A stretch of DNA of 64,000 nucleotides from Micromonospora pattaloongensis (GTDB lineage: Bacteria; Actinomycetota; Actinomycetes; Mycobacteriales; Micromonosporaceae), in the NCBI RefSeq assembly GCF_900107255.1, contig NZ_FNPH01000004.1, positions 310,001 through 374,000 of the forward strand, read 5' to 3'. The translations under genes were made by a program, and so were the position numbers. Positions 17,607-25,617 of this stretch are shown here, piece after piece. The notes below the pieces were generated by a model. The model worked only from the letters and a program-made list of their open reading frames with translations. It did no database searches and was not told the origin of the DNA. Numbering within the stretch: the first letter of the stretch is position 1; every line of letters begins with the position of its first letter.

Positions 17607-17990
17607 GTGATTCCTGAGGACCTGCGATACACCGCCGAGCACGAATGGGTCGCCGGTGACGGCGTGGCGGGACCGGTGCGGATCGGCATCACCCATTTCG
17701 CGCAGGACGCGCTGGGTGACATCGTCTACGTCCAGCTCCCGGACGAGGGCGCCGCCGTCGAGGCCGGCCAGGCCATCGGCGAGGTCGAGTCCACCAAGAG
17801 CGTGTCGGAGATCTACGCGCCGCTGTCGGGCACCGTGGTGGCCCGTAACGACAAGCTCGGCGACACCCCGGAGGAGATCAACGCCGATCCCTACGGCTCG
17901 GGGTGGCTGGTCGAGATCGCCCCCAGCGATCCCGCCGCCGTGGCCGCTCTGCTCACCGCCGCGGCCTACCGCGAACTGACCGAGAGTTGA
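17607..17990 (+). CDS. gcvH: glycine cleavage system H protein
   Basis: A 127 aa GcvH, the lipoylated shuttle between P, T and L proteins in glycine oxidation. The lipoyl lysine is K64 in GEVESTKSVSEIYAP, and the N terminus IPEDLRYTAEHEW is diagnostic. GTG 17607 has GAAGGA 7 nt upstream; an in-frame ATG further up would add 12 non-conserved residues. It lies between DUF881 and garA as in mycobacteria. gcvP is 10 kb downstream and gcvT is not in the window. Confidence 0.96.
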   Translation: MIPEDLRYTAEHEWVAGDGVAGPVRIGITHFAQDALGDIVYVQLPDEGAAVEAGQAIGEVESTKSVSEIYAPLSGTVVARNDKLGDTPEEINADPYGSGWLVEIAPSDPAAVAALLTAAAYRELTES

Positions 17991-18030
17991 GCGGGCACGC
18001 CGACAGGCCGTGTCGTGCCCGCGAGTCTTG

Positions 18031-18060
18031 TTGACCCTATATTTCGGCGCTGGCTAGGCT
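18031..18060 (+). promoter_or_regulatory. sigma-70-type promoter for garA
   Basis: TTGACC (18031-18036), spacer of 18 nt, TAGGCT (18055-18060). A good fit to the actinobacterial housekeeping consensus, 143 nt before the garA start, giving a leader of about 135 nt. Confidence 0.6.
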
Positions 18061-18202
18061 CGCCCAGTCGACCGAGAAGCCAACAGTTGCGCGTTGCGGA
18101 AATGCCTTCCCGGGCACGGGGGAGCCTCCCGCCGGGCCCAGCGGGGCCGGCGGCCGACCCGACACACCCGACGCCGACCGAACAGATCCGTGAGGTGGTC
18201 CC

Positions 18203-18655
18203 ATGACGCGCCCAGACGACGAGTTTCCCCCGCTCGACGTCACGTCGACGCTGAACCTCGGTTCGCTCGACGAAGTGTTGGAGGGGCCGGACGCTGACGT
18301 CGTGCCGAGCCGCATGTCCGGCTCGTTGCCGCCCGGCATGGCGCTGCTCGTCGTCCGGCGTGGTCCCAACGCCGGTGCGCGGTTCCTGCTGGATCACGAC
18401 GTGACCACCAGCGGCCGGCACCCCGACAGTGACATCTTCCTCGACGACGTGACGGTCTCACGCCGCCACGCCGAGTTTCACCGCGACGGTGGCACCTTCA
18501 CCGTGCGCGACGTGGGCAGCCTGAACGGGACGTACGTCAACCGGGAGCGCGTCGAGGCGGCGACGCTCAGCAACGGCGACGAGGTGCAGATCGGGAAGTT
18601 CCGGCTGGTCTTCATCGCCGGTCCGCGTCCGGAGGACGAGGCCGGCCGGGGGTGA
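18203..18655 (+). CDS. garA: FHA-domain regulator GarA/OdhI
   Basis: A 150 aa protein with a C-terminal FHA domain (about residues 50-140) showing the phosphopeptide-binding set GRHPDSDIFLD, SRRHAEF and GSLNGTYVN. GarA/OdhI binds and inhibits 2-oxoglutarate dehydrogenase and glutamate dehydrogenase unless phosphorylated by PknG/PknB at an N-terminal ETTS motif. Here that segment reads DVTSTLNLGSLDEVLE, so Thr and Ser sites are kept but the canonical ETTS is changed. Location between gcvH and the MerR gene matches Rv1827. Family certain; kinase control inferred. Confidence 0.95.
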   Translation: MTRPDDEFPPLDVTSTLNLGSLDEVLEGPDADVVPSRMSGSLPPGMALLVVRRGPNAGARFLLDHDVTTSGRHPDSDIFLDDVTVSRRHAEFHRDGGTFTVRDVGSLNGTYVNRERVEAATLSNGDEVQIGKFRLVFIAGPRPEDEAGRG

Positions 18656-18728
18656 CGGACGCGAGCGAGCGAACCGGCTGGCTCAGCAGTATTGTCCGGA
18701 TGAGCGCCGGGCGGAGCGAGGTGGTTGC

Positions 18729-19472
18729 GTGAGCGAGCAGGCGGCGGTGGCGCATACCGCGGGCGCCGGGCCGGCGCTGATGAGCATCGGTGAGGTGCTC
18801 ACGCACCTGCGCGCCGAGTTCCCGGACACCACCATCTCGAAGTTGCGGTTCCTCGAGGCCGAAGGGCTGGTCGAGCCGCAGCGCACGCCCGCCGGCTACC
18901 GCAAGTACAGCTGGGACGATGTCGCGCGGCTGCGTTTCGTGCTGACCGCCCAACGCGACCAGTACCTGCCGCTGCGGGTCATCCGCGAGCAGTTGGCGGC
19001 GCTGGACGAGGGCGCCGAGCCGAGCGGCGGCCGGCAGCGCCCGGCGCTGGTCGCGGTCGGCCCGACGGGCGAGGTGCCGCACGCGGAGCCGGCCCCGACC
19101 GACCTGCGGCTGGCCCGTGCGGAGCTGGTGGAGCGCAGCGGAGTCGACGAGTCGACGCTGACCGAGCTCGAACGGCTGGGGCTGATCGCGACCCGGTCGC
19201 CGGGCTGTTACGACGCGGACGCGTTCGCGATCGCGCAGGCGGTCGCCGGGCTCGCCGCGTACGGGCTGGAGCCGCGCCACCTGCGTGCCTTCCGCACCGC
19301 CGCGGACCGTGAGGTGGGACTCTTCGCCCAGCTCATCGCGCCGCTGATGCGGCAGAACGACCCGGCGGCGCGGGCCCGGGCGGCCGAGACGGCGCGGGAG
19401 TTGGTGGGGCTGTCGCAGCGGTTGCACGGGGCGTTGCTCCGCGCCGGCCTGCGGGACCCGCTCGGGCGTTGA
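18729..19472 (+). CDS. ftsR: MerR-family regulator FtsR (Rv1828-like)
   Basis: A 247 aa regulator with an N-terminal winged helix MSIGEVLTHLRAEFPDTTIS and the MerR recognition wing RTPAGYRKYSWDDVARLRFVL (about residues 17-75). The rest is a second helical domain. Synteny (garA - this gene - bifunctional nuclease) equates it with Rv1828 and with corynebacterial FtsR, which activates ftsZ. GTG 18729 has a weak ribosome site. Regulation of ftsZ here is inferred from orthologues. Confidence 0.9.
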   Translation: MSEQAAVAHTAGAGPALMSIGEVLTHLRAEFPDTTISKLRFLEAEGLVEPQRTPAGYRKYSWDDVARLRFVLTAQRDQYLPLRVIREQLAALDEGAEPSGGRQRPALVAVGPTGEVPHAEPAPTDLRLARAELVERSGVDESTLTELERLGLIATRSPGCYDADAFAIAQAVAGLAAYGLEPRHLRAFRTAADREVGLFAQLIAPLMRQNDPAARARAAETARELVGLSQRLHGALLRAGLRDPLGR

Positions 19473-19582
19473 CCTCGGCCGCTTCCCCCGAGCGGGTGCG
19501 GAAACAGCCGGCCCGACGGGCGTGTCGTAGGCTCGGCTGGGTAACTCTCCTGATACCGGGGGGCGCCGCGCGGTAGCGCGTG

Positions 19583-19598
19583 CAGGACGATCGTCCTG
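19583..19598. promoter_or_regulatory. 16-bp perfect palindrome upstream of the nuclease gene
   Basis: CAGGACGATCGTCCTG is fully self-complementary. It lies 95 nt before the bifunctional nuclease start and 110 nt after ftsR. A dimeric repressor site is plausible; the two flanking MerR proteins are candidates to test. Confidence 0.45.
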
Positions 19599-19693
19599 TG
19601 GCCCGTGTACGGTTCAGGGAGGGCTGCGGTGCTGGGTTTGAGGGTTCCGGGAAACAGCCTGCTGGGAATGACGACAACGACACGGAGGCGGCG

Positions 19694-20158
19694 GTGCGCG
19701 AGCTGAGCGTGGTCGGGGTTCGGGTGGAACTGCCCAGCAACCAGCCGATCGTGCTGCTCAGAGAGGTCGACGGCGATCGCTATCTGCCGATCTGGATCGG
19801 CGCGGTCGAGGCGACCGCGATCGCCTACGAGCAGCAGGGCGTGAAGCCGGCCCGACCGCTGACCCATGACCTGCTGCGCGACATCCTGGCGGCGCTGCAG
19901 TCGCCGCTGCGCGCGGTCGAGATCACCGAACTGAAGGAGAACGTCTTCTACGCCGACCTGCTGATCGGGGACAACCTGCGGGTCTCGGCGCGGCCGAGCG
20001 ACTCCATCGCGCTGGCGTTGCGCGTCGGCGCTCCGATCCGCTGCGCCGAGCAGGTGCTCACCGAGGCCGGCATCGTCATCCCGGACGAGCAGGAGGACGA
20101 GGTCGAGAAGTTCCGGGAATTCCTCGAACAGGTCAGCCCGGAGGATTTCGCCGGCTAG
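19694..20158 (+). CDS. bifunctional nuclease family protein (DUF151, BFN)
   Basis: A 154 aa protein of the bifunctional nuclease (DNase/RNase) domain family. The near-invariant stretch REVDGDRYLPIWIGAVEATA appears at residues 23-42, with RPLTHDLLRDILAAL and VSARPSDSIALALR following. It corresponds to Rv1829. GTG 19694 has GGAGG 5 nt upstream; the longer upstream frame is less conserved. The domain fold is known, while its cellular role in actinobacteria is not. Confidence 0.92.
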   Translation: MRELSVVGVRVELPSNQPIVLLREVDGDRYLPIWIGAVEATAIAYEQQGVKPARPLTHDLLRDILAALQSPLRAVEITELKENVFYADLLIGDNLRVSARPSDSIALALRVGAPIRCAEQVLTEAGIVIPDEQEDEVEKFREFLEQVSPEDFAG

Positions 20159-20332
20159 TCTGACACGGGGCGCGACGCCCCGCACGGGCGTGGACGCACG
20201 GGGTATCCGCCCGTAGGCGGCGTGTCGCGGCAAAGCTTCCCCGGCGCCCCTCACGATGCGCTATAGGGTTGCGGTGTCGAGGGGTGCACGTCCCACTGGG
20301 GCGCGGCACCGCACTGGCGGGGAGGTTGCCGC

Positions 20333-20932
20333 ATGAATGAGCCGCGAGACTCCGATCGGGGTTCATCGGAGCATCCCGGTGCCGGGACCGCCGCACCGGC
20401 CGACGCAGCTTACGACGCCGACGGCACCGTCGGATACCGCGGCGTGACGGCCTGCCACGCGGTCGGGATCAGCTACCGGCAACTGGACTACTGGGCGCGC
20501 ACCGCGCTGGTCGTGCCGAGCATCCGGGACGCGTCGGGCTCGGGCACCCAACGCCTCTACTCCTTCCGCGACCTGGTCGTGTTGAAGGTCGTGAAGCGGC
20601 TGCTCGACGCGGGCGTGTCCCTGCAGAACATCCGCAAGGCGATCGAGACGCTGCGGTCCCGCGGCGTCGAGGACCTCGCCGGGATCACCCTCATCTCCGA
20701 CGGCACCACCGTCTACGAGTGCCGGTCCCCGGAGGAGGTCGTCGATCTGCTCCAGGGCGGCCAGGGCGTGTTCGGCATCGCGATCGGCGGCGCCTTCAAG
20801 GAGATTCAGGGCTCGCTGTCGCACCTGCCGGCCGAGCCGGCCGCTCCGCCGGTCGCCGACCTGGACGCGGCGGTGACGGACGTGGCCGGCGACGAGTTGG
20901 CCGCCCGGCGGGCCCGGCGCCGCGCCGGTTGA
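20333..20932 (+). CDS. MerR-family regulator (Rv1830/McdR-like)
   Basis: A 199 aa regulator. The N-terminal 30 residues are disordered; the HTH (VGYRGVTACHAVGISYRQLDY, about 33-55) and wing (TQRLYSFRDLVVLKVVKRLL) follow. The C-terminal half, EVVDLLQGGQGVFGIAIGG, resembles the conserved effector region of the Rv1830 group, which in mycobacteria influences cell division. ATG 20333 follows GGGGAGG. A TATAGG box at 20262-20267 may be its promoter. Synteny ends after this gene in the window. Confidence 0.9.
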   Translation: MNEPRDSDRGSSEHPGAGTAAPADAAYDADGTVGYRGVTACHAVGISYRQLDYWARTALVVPSIRDASGSGTQRLYSFRDLVVLKVVKRLLDAGVSLQNIRKAIETLRSRGVEDLAGITLISDGTTVYECRSPEEVVDLLQGGQGVFGIAIGGAFKEIQGSLSHLPAEPAAPPVADLDAAVTDVAGDELAARRARRRAG

Positions 20933-20989
20933 CCGGCCGTATTCGTCGGTTCCCGCCGGTGCTCCACCCCGCCCGCGGACAATCAGATC

Positions 20990-21670
20990 ATGGGTGGTGA
21001 GGGCTCGCGATCCCGCCGCTGGCTGCGTCGGCTGTTGGTGGCCGCCGCGGCCGGGGCACTACTCGTTCCGGTGGCGGCCGTCGGCAGCGTGGTGTGGTTG
21101 CGCGCCAGCGCCCGCGGGCACCTCTACGACGCCGAGGCCGTCCCACCCGCCCCGGTCGCGCTGGTGCTCGGCGCGAAGGTCAACCCCGACGGCACTCCGT
21201 CTGCCTTTCTCACGGCGCGGCTGGAGCTGGCCAAGCGCCTCTACGACACGGGGAAGGTGCGGGCGCTGCTCGTCTCGGGCGATCACGCGCGCTGGGAGTA
21301 CGACGAGCCGGGCGCGATGCGCCGCTGGCTGGTCGCGCACGGGGTGCCGGCGGAGAAGGTGGTGCTCGACCACGCCGGCTTCGACACGTACGACTCGTGC
21401 CTGCGGGCCCGACGCGTCTTCGGGGTCGAACGGACGATCGTGGTGACCCAGACCTTCCACCTGGCGCGGGCGGTGACGCTCTGCCGGCACGTCGGGCTCG
21501 ACGCGGTGGGGGTCGGCGACGACTCGGTCAGCCGGTTCGAGCGGTCGTGGGCGCGCGGCGAGATCCGCGAGTACGGCGCGGCGGTCAAGGCGCTCGTCGA
21601 CGTGGTGACGCGCCGCGACCCGGTCTTCCTCGGCCCCCGTGAGCCCGCCCTCGACGACGCCCTCCGCTGA
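20990..21670 (+). CDS. SanA/YdcF-type DUF218 membrane protein
   Basis: A 226 aa protein with an N-terminal membrane anchor (about 13-37) and a DUF218 domain. The motifs ALVLGAKVNPDGTPSAFLTA, LLVSGDH and VVTQTFHLARAVTLCRHVG are typical of SanA (vancomycin-sensitivity, envelope barrier) relatives. GACAAT lies 6 nt before ATG 20990, which suggests a leaderless message. It is the first gene of the accessory stretch that separates the garA block from gcvP. Confidence 0.87.
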   Translation: MGGEGSRSRRWLRRLLVAAAAGALLVPVAAVGSVVWLRASARGHLYDAEAVPPAPVALVLGAKVNPDGTPSAFLTARLELAKRLYDTGKVRALLVSGDHARWEYDEPGAMRRWLVAHGVPAEKVVLDHAGFDTYDSCLRARRVFGVERTIVVTQTFHLARAVTLCRHVGLDAVGVGDDSVSRFERSWARGEIREYGAAVKALVDVVTRRDPVFLGPREPALDDALR

Positions 21671-21683
21671 ACGGCGGGAGCTG

Positions 21684-21717
21684 GCCCCCGTCGACCAGCT
21701 ACCTCATCGACGGGGGC
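21684..21717. terminator. bidirectional stem-loop terminator
   Basis: Perfect 11-bp stem (21684-21694 with 21707-21717), 12-nt loop, between the convergent SanA-like and aldo/keto reductase genes. Confidence 0.8.
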
Positions 21718-21722
21718 TTCGC

Positions 21723-22718
21723 TCAGTCCTCGGTGGCGTAGGTGTCGATCTCGGCCAGCTCCTCGGGCAGGAAGTCGAGGTTCGCCAGCGCGCCCAGGTT
21801 GCCCTCCAGCTGTGCGACGCTGCTCGCCCCGATGATGAGGCTGGTCATGCGCGGGTCGCGAAGCGCCCAGGCGAGCGCCAGCTGCGCCAGCGACTGCCCG
21901 CGCCGCTCGGCGATCGCGTTCAGCGCCCGTACCTTCCGCATGGTCGCCTCGGTCAGGTCGCTCTCGTTGAGGAAGACGCTGGTCCGCACCCGCGAGTCGG
22001 CCGGGACACCGGCCAGGTAGCGGTCGGTGAGCAGTCCCTGGGCCAGCGGGCTGTAGGCGATACAGCCGGCCCCCGCGCGTTCCAGGGCGTCGAGCAGCCC
22101 GTCGCGTTCGACCCACCGGTTCAGCATCGAGTACGACGGCTGGTGGATCAGCAGCGGCGTGCCGAGTTCGCGCAGGATCTCCGCCGCGCGCGTGGTCTGC
22201 TCCGCCGTGTAGTTGGAGACGCCCACGTACAGGGCCTTGCCGGCGCGGACGGCGGCGTCGAGCGCCCCCATCGTCTCCTCCAGCGGGGTGTCCGGGTCGA
22301 ACCGGTGGCTGTAGAAGATGTCCACATAGTCCAGCCCGAGCCGGGACAGCGACTGGTCCAGCGAGGCGGTCAGATACTTCCGGGAACCCCACTCGCCGTA
22401 CGGGCCGGGCCACATGTCGTAGCCGGCCTTGGTCGAGATGATCAGCTCGTCCCGGTACGGCGCGAAGTCGCGCGCCAGGATCCGGCCGAAGTTCTCCTCG
22501 GCGGAGCCCGGCGGCGGCCCGTAGTTGTTGGCCAGGTCGAAGTGGGTGACGCCGAGGTCGAAGGCGCGCCGGCAGATGTCGCGTTGGCGCTCCCAGGGCC
22601 GCCCGTGGCCGAAGTTGTGCCACAGCCCCAGCGAAATCGCCGGCAGTCGGAGTCCGCTGCGCCCGGCCCGGCGGTAGGTCATCGTCTCGTAGCGGTCGTC
22701 GGCCGCGAGATAGGTCAC
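21723..22718 (-). CDS. aldo/keto reductase (YghZ/Kv-beta group)
   Basis: A 331 aa NADPH-dependent aldo/keto reductase. The catalytic tetrad is visible: Asp in THFDLANNYGPPPGSAEENF with Tyr, Lys in IISTKAGYDMWPGPYG and His in YVDIFYSHRFDPDTP. The GYDMWPGPYGEWGSRKYL segment is specific to the YghZ (L-glyceraldehyde 3-phosphate reductase) group. NADP-binding IIGASSVAQLEGNL is near the end. GTG 22718 is taken as start. A role in detoxifying methylglyoxal-like aldehydes is inferred from YghZ. Confidence 0.92.
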   Translation of the reverse strand: MTYLAADDRYETMTYRRAGRSGLRLPAISLGLWHNFGHGRPWERQRDICRRAFDLGVTHFDLANNYGPPPGSAEENFGRILARDFAPYRDELIISTKAGYDMWPGPYGEWGSRKYLTASLDQSLSRLGLDYVDIFYSHRFDPDTPLEETMGALDAAVRAGKALYVGVSNYTAEQTTRAAEILRELGTPLLIHQPSYSMLNRWVERDGLLDALERAGAGCIAYSPLAQGLLTDRYLAGVPADSRVRTSVFLNESDLTEATMRKVRALNAIAERRGQSLAQLALAWALRDPRMTSLIIGASSVAQLEGNLGALANLDFLPEELAEIDTYATED

Positions 22719-23151
22719 CGGTCCACCGTAGGGTATGGCGTTGCCGGGCCGACCGGGTCACCGGCACGGGGCCCGCAGCCGCCGCACCGGTGCCGGGGCC
22801 GCCGGGGCGCTCCGCGCCGACCGGTCTGATGGGACCGGTCGGGCGATATGCCTGTCAGTCATATTTATGCCCGGCAGGTATATCGGCCGTTCGCTGTTTC
22901 GCGCTCTGCTTGCTGGGCTCGGCCTCTGCGGCAGCCATCGGAGCGCCGTCCGATGCCCGGAAAGTTTCCGAGATTGCCGTCGGCCGTTGCGATGGTGCGC
23001 CCTGGTGGCGTCCGCCAGGTCGACGCGGATCGGACCGCGCCGTAGCTGGTATTGACACTGCTCAATGGGTTAGCCACGCTGGACGTACTCGACATCCGTG
23101 ATCTTCGATTGCGTGCGTCGCTTCCACAACCTTTTCCGGAAGGAGGACCTA
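22719..23151. other. divergent promoter region, 433 nt
   Basis: It separates the reductase gene from the CE15 esterase gene. It contains a long imperfect inverted repeat (22844-22854 with 22875-22885, one G-T pair), the palindrome at 22958-22970, and a TTGACA hexamer at 23052-23057 without a clear -10. Local AT content is higher than in the genes. No coding region was recognised. Confidence 0.5.
22958..22970. promoter_or_regulatory. CGGAAAGTTTCCG palindrome (candidate CAZyme operator)
   Basis: Perfect odd-centred palindrome, 182 nt before the glucuronoyl esterase start. It resembles GAAA-N-TTTC boxes described upstream of Streptomyces xylanase genes (CGAAACTTTCG). A related sequence precedes the GH20 gene at 51811. 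Regulation by xylan-derived sugars is inferred only. Confidence 0.5.
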
Positions 23152-24834
23152 GTGATCATCAGCTCTCGCCGCTCCAGGCTCAGTTCCGCCGTCGTCGGGG
23201 TGGCGGTGGCGGCGCTCGCGACCGCGGGAGCGGCAACGGTGGTAGCGAGAACAACAACCGCCGAGGCGGCCGCCGACGTTCCCGCGGCCGCCGTGCCGCT
23301 CGCCGCCGGCGTCGAAGACGAGGGCGCCGACTGCGCGGTGACGCTGCCGGGCTCGTTGACCGCGAACTCCCGGCTCCCCGATCCCTTCACGAGGCTGAAC
23401 GGCACCCGCATCTCCAGCAGGTCCGACTGGCGGTGTCGTCGCGCCGAGATCAGGGAGCTCGCGGAGAGGTACGTCTACGGCGACAAGCCGGCGAAGCCGG
23501 CGAGCGTCACCGGGACGGTCTCGAGTAGCGGCATCACGGTGAACGTCTCCCACAACGGCAGGAGCTCCAGCTTCTCGGCGAGCGTCAGCCTGCCGAGCGG
23601 CACGGGTCCGTTCCCCGCCGTCGTGGTCCTGGGCGGATTCGGTGCGGACACGGCCGCCATCCGGGCCGCCGGCGCCGCCGTCATCAACTACGACCCGTAC
23701 GCCGTCGGGCGGGAGGGCACGCCCCGGAACAACAAGCAGGGCGCGTTCTACAGCATCTACGGCTCGTCGAGCAGCACCGGTCTGCTGATGGCCTGGGCCT
23801 GGGGCGTCAGCCGGATCATCGACGTCATCGAGCAGGCGGGCGGCAACATTCTCCGGCCGGACGCGACCGGTGTGACGGGCTGCTCGCGGTTCGGCAAGGG
23901 CGCGTTCGTGATCGGCGCGTTCGACCAGCGCATCGCGCTGACCATGCCGATCGAGTCGGGCAGCGCCGGTGTGCCCATCTTCCGCGGGATTCCCGGCGAG
24001 GGCGCGCAGAGCCTGAGCAGCGCGTACGGCGAGCAGCCGTGGCTCGGCGACGCGTTCGGCTCCTTCACGAGCAACCCGAACAGTCTCCCGGTGGACACGC
24101 ACGAGGTGGTGGCCATGTTCGCACCGCGGGGACTGTTCATCATGGACAACCCGCACATCACCAATTTGGGTCCGAGGTCGGCGAGCGTGGCGGCCCTGGG
24201 CGGGGCGGAGGTCTACCAGGCGCTCGGCGTGGGCGGCAACATCACCTACTGGTCCGACATCCAGGACGGCAACCACTGCGCCAACCGGGCCGAATGGCGT
24301 ACCCCCTTGCAGCAGAACATCCAGAAGTTCCTGCTGAAGACCGGCAACGCGGCCGGCGCGATGCGGATCTCAAGCCGGGCCTCCGGCAACCTGGCCGACT
24401 GGCGGACCTGGCAGACCCCCACCCTCTCCGACGGCCCGACCACGCCGCCCACCACACCCCCGACGAACCCGCCGACCACGCCACCCACCACGCCACCCAC
24501 GAACCCCCCGGGGACTGGCGCCTGCCGGGTGACCGGCACGGTCAGCGCGTGGAACAACGGCCTGACCGAGGACATCACGATCACCAACACCGGCACCACG
24601 GCGGTTAACGGTTGGGCTCTGGTCTTCGCGTTGCCCAGCGGCCAGACCATCACCTCCGGCTGGAACGCCAGCTACTCGCCCAACTCCGGACAGGTGACGG
24701 CCAGGAACGTCTCCTACAACGCCTCGATTGCACCGAACGCGTCCGTCAGCATCGGCTTCCAGGCCTCCCACACCGGGAACACCGCCCGGCCAACCGCGTT
24801 CACCCTGAACGGCGCGGCCTGCTCCGTCACCTGA
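23152..24834 (+). CDS. secreted CE15 glucuronoyl esterase with C-terminal CBM2
   Basis: A 560 aa exported enzyme. Residues 1-40 form a signal peptide (SSRRSRLSS, then a long Ala/Val core). The CE15 catalytic domain (about 60-425) contains the nucleophile motif GCSRFGKGAF near residue 243 and DGNHCANRAEWR with the catalytic His near the end. A PT-rich linker (about 428-456, repeats of TPPT) leads to a CBM2 cellulose-binding module with paired Cys and the Trp residues WNNG, GWAL and GWNASYSPNSG. CE15 enzymes cut ester bonds between lignin and glucuronoxylan. GTG 23152 follows GGAAGGAGG. Confidence 0.94.
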   Translation: MIISSRRSRLSSAVVGVAVAALATAGAATVVARTTTAEAAADVPAAAVPLAAGVEDEGADCAVTLPGSLTANSRLPDPFTRLNGTRISSRSDWRCRRAEIRELAERYVYGDKPAKPASVTGTVSSSGITVNVSHNGRSSSFSASVSLPSGTGPFPAVVVLGGFGADTAAIRAAGAAVINYDPYAVGREGTPRNNKQGAFYSIYGSSSSTGLLMAWAWGVSRIIDVIEQAGGNILRPDATGVTGCSRFGKGAFVIGAFDQRIALTMPIESGSAGVPIFRGIPGEGAQSLSSAYGEQPWLGDAFGSFTSNPNSLPVDTHEVVAMFAPRGLFIMDNPHITNLGPRSASVAALGGAEVYQALGVGGNITYWSDIQDGNHCANRAEWRTPLQQNIQKFLLKTGNAAGAMRISSRASGNLADWRTWQTPTLSDGPTTPPTTPPTNPPTTPPTTPPTNPPGTGACRVTGTVSAWNNGLTEDITITNTGTTAVNGWALVFALPSGQTITSGWNASYSPNSGQVTARNVSYNASIAPNASVSIGFQASHTGNTARPTAFTLNGAACSVT

Positions 24835-24850
24835 TCGACAACGGATGCCC

Positions 24851-24878
24851 GGGGGCGGAGCCCGACGGCTCCGCCCCC
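24851..24878 (+). terminator. stem-loop terminator of the CE15 gene
   Basis: Perfect 12-bp GC stem (24851-24862 with 24867-24878) closing a 4-nt CGAC loop, 17 nt after the stop. The next promoter follows at once. Confidence 0.88.
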
Positions 24879-24887
24879 GCCCTTAAC

Positions 24888-24908
24888 TTGACATTGTCAC
24901 TGTGACAA
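24888..24908 (+). promoter_or_regulatory. TTGACA promoter overlapped by MerR-type dyad
   Basis: TTGACA (24888-24893) runs into the dyad TTGTCACTGTGACAA (24894-24908, 7-bp arms). MerR regulators bind a dyad just downstream of the -35 box in long-spacer promoters, and a MerR gene is second in the operon. No good -10 is seen near 24911-24918. Autoregulation is likely. Confidence 0.7.
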
Positions 24909-24912
24909 GGCT

Positions 24913-25617
24913 TTGACTGGCTGTCGGAGGTGGTCCGCCATCAACTCGGCAGACAGGTACGGGCAGGACACGCGACTGGTCGACGCATTGGCCGCTGGGA
25001 ACGCGTCGACGCGGCTGAAGGCCGCCCTGGCAATCGGTACGCATCCCGCGCCCGGTGTCGTCGATGCGCTCGTGGCGCGGTGCGCGATCGAGCCGGACTT
25101 CTTCGTGCGCGACATGCTCACCTGGGCGCTGACCCGCCTACCGCCGGAGATCACGCTTCCGAAGCTGCGCGCGGAGCTCCGTTCCGGACGCGCACAGGCC
25201 CGCAGCCAGGCGCTGCACACCCTGTCCAAGATCGGGGACAGAAGCGCGTGGCCGGCGATCACGCCGTCATTGCTGCACGACGCCGACGACCAGGTCGCGC
25301 GGAGTGCATGGCGCGCTGCCGTCGTTCTCGTGCCCGACGGGGAGAGGGAAGCGCTGGCCGCGGAACTGGCCGCGCAATTCGGCCGCGGTGACCGGGAGGT
25401 GCGGCTGAGCCTGAGCCGTGCCCTCGCCGCGCTCGGCGACGTGGCCGCGCCGGTCCTGCGAGCGGCTTTGGGACATCACGACCCGACGGTGCGGGCGCAT
25501 GCGAGCGCCACCCAGCGGCTCCTGCACGACCCCGATGCCGGATTCGACCTCGCCGTCGACGAAGCGACCCGGGTCGTCGCGCTCGGTCCGGACCGGGAGG
25601 AGCCAACCGCGTGCTGA
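24913..25617 (+). CDS. HEAT-repeat protein partnered with MerR-HEAT regulator
   Basis: A soluble all-helical protein of about 225-234 aa made of HEAT-like repeats (for example VVDALVARCAIEPDFFVRDM and VRLSLSRALAALGDVAAPVL). The start is uncertain. TTG 24913 is the only in-frame standard start near the promoter, but it lies upstream of the expected transcript start. GGAGG at 24926-24930 is ideally placed for ATC at 24940, giving INSADRYGQD as N terminus. Either an ATC start or a base error is possible. Its end overlaps the MerR gene by 7 nt. It probably forms a complex with, or is controlled by, that regulator. Confidence 0.8.
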   Translation: MTGCRRWSAINSADRYGQDTRLVDALAAGNASTRLKAALAIGTHPAPGVVDALVARCAIEPDFFVRDMLTWALTRLPPEITLPKLRAELRSGRAQARSQALHTLSKIGDRSAWPAITPSLLHDADDQVARSAWRAAVVLVPDGEREALAAELAAQFGRGDREVRLSLSRALAALGDVAAPVLRAALGHHDPTVRAHASATQRLLHDPDAGFDLAVDEATRVVALGPDREEPTAC

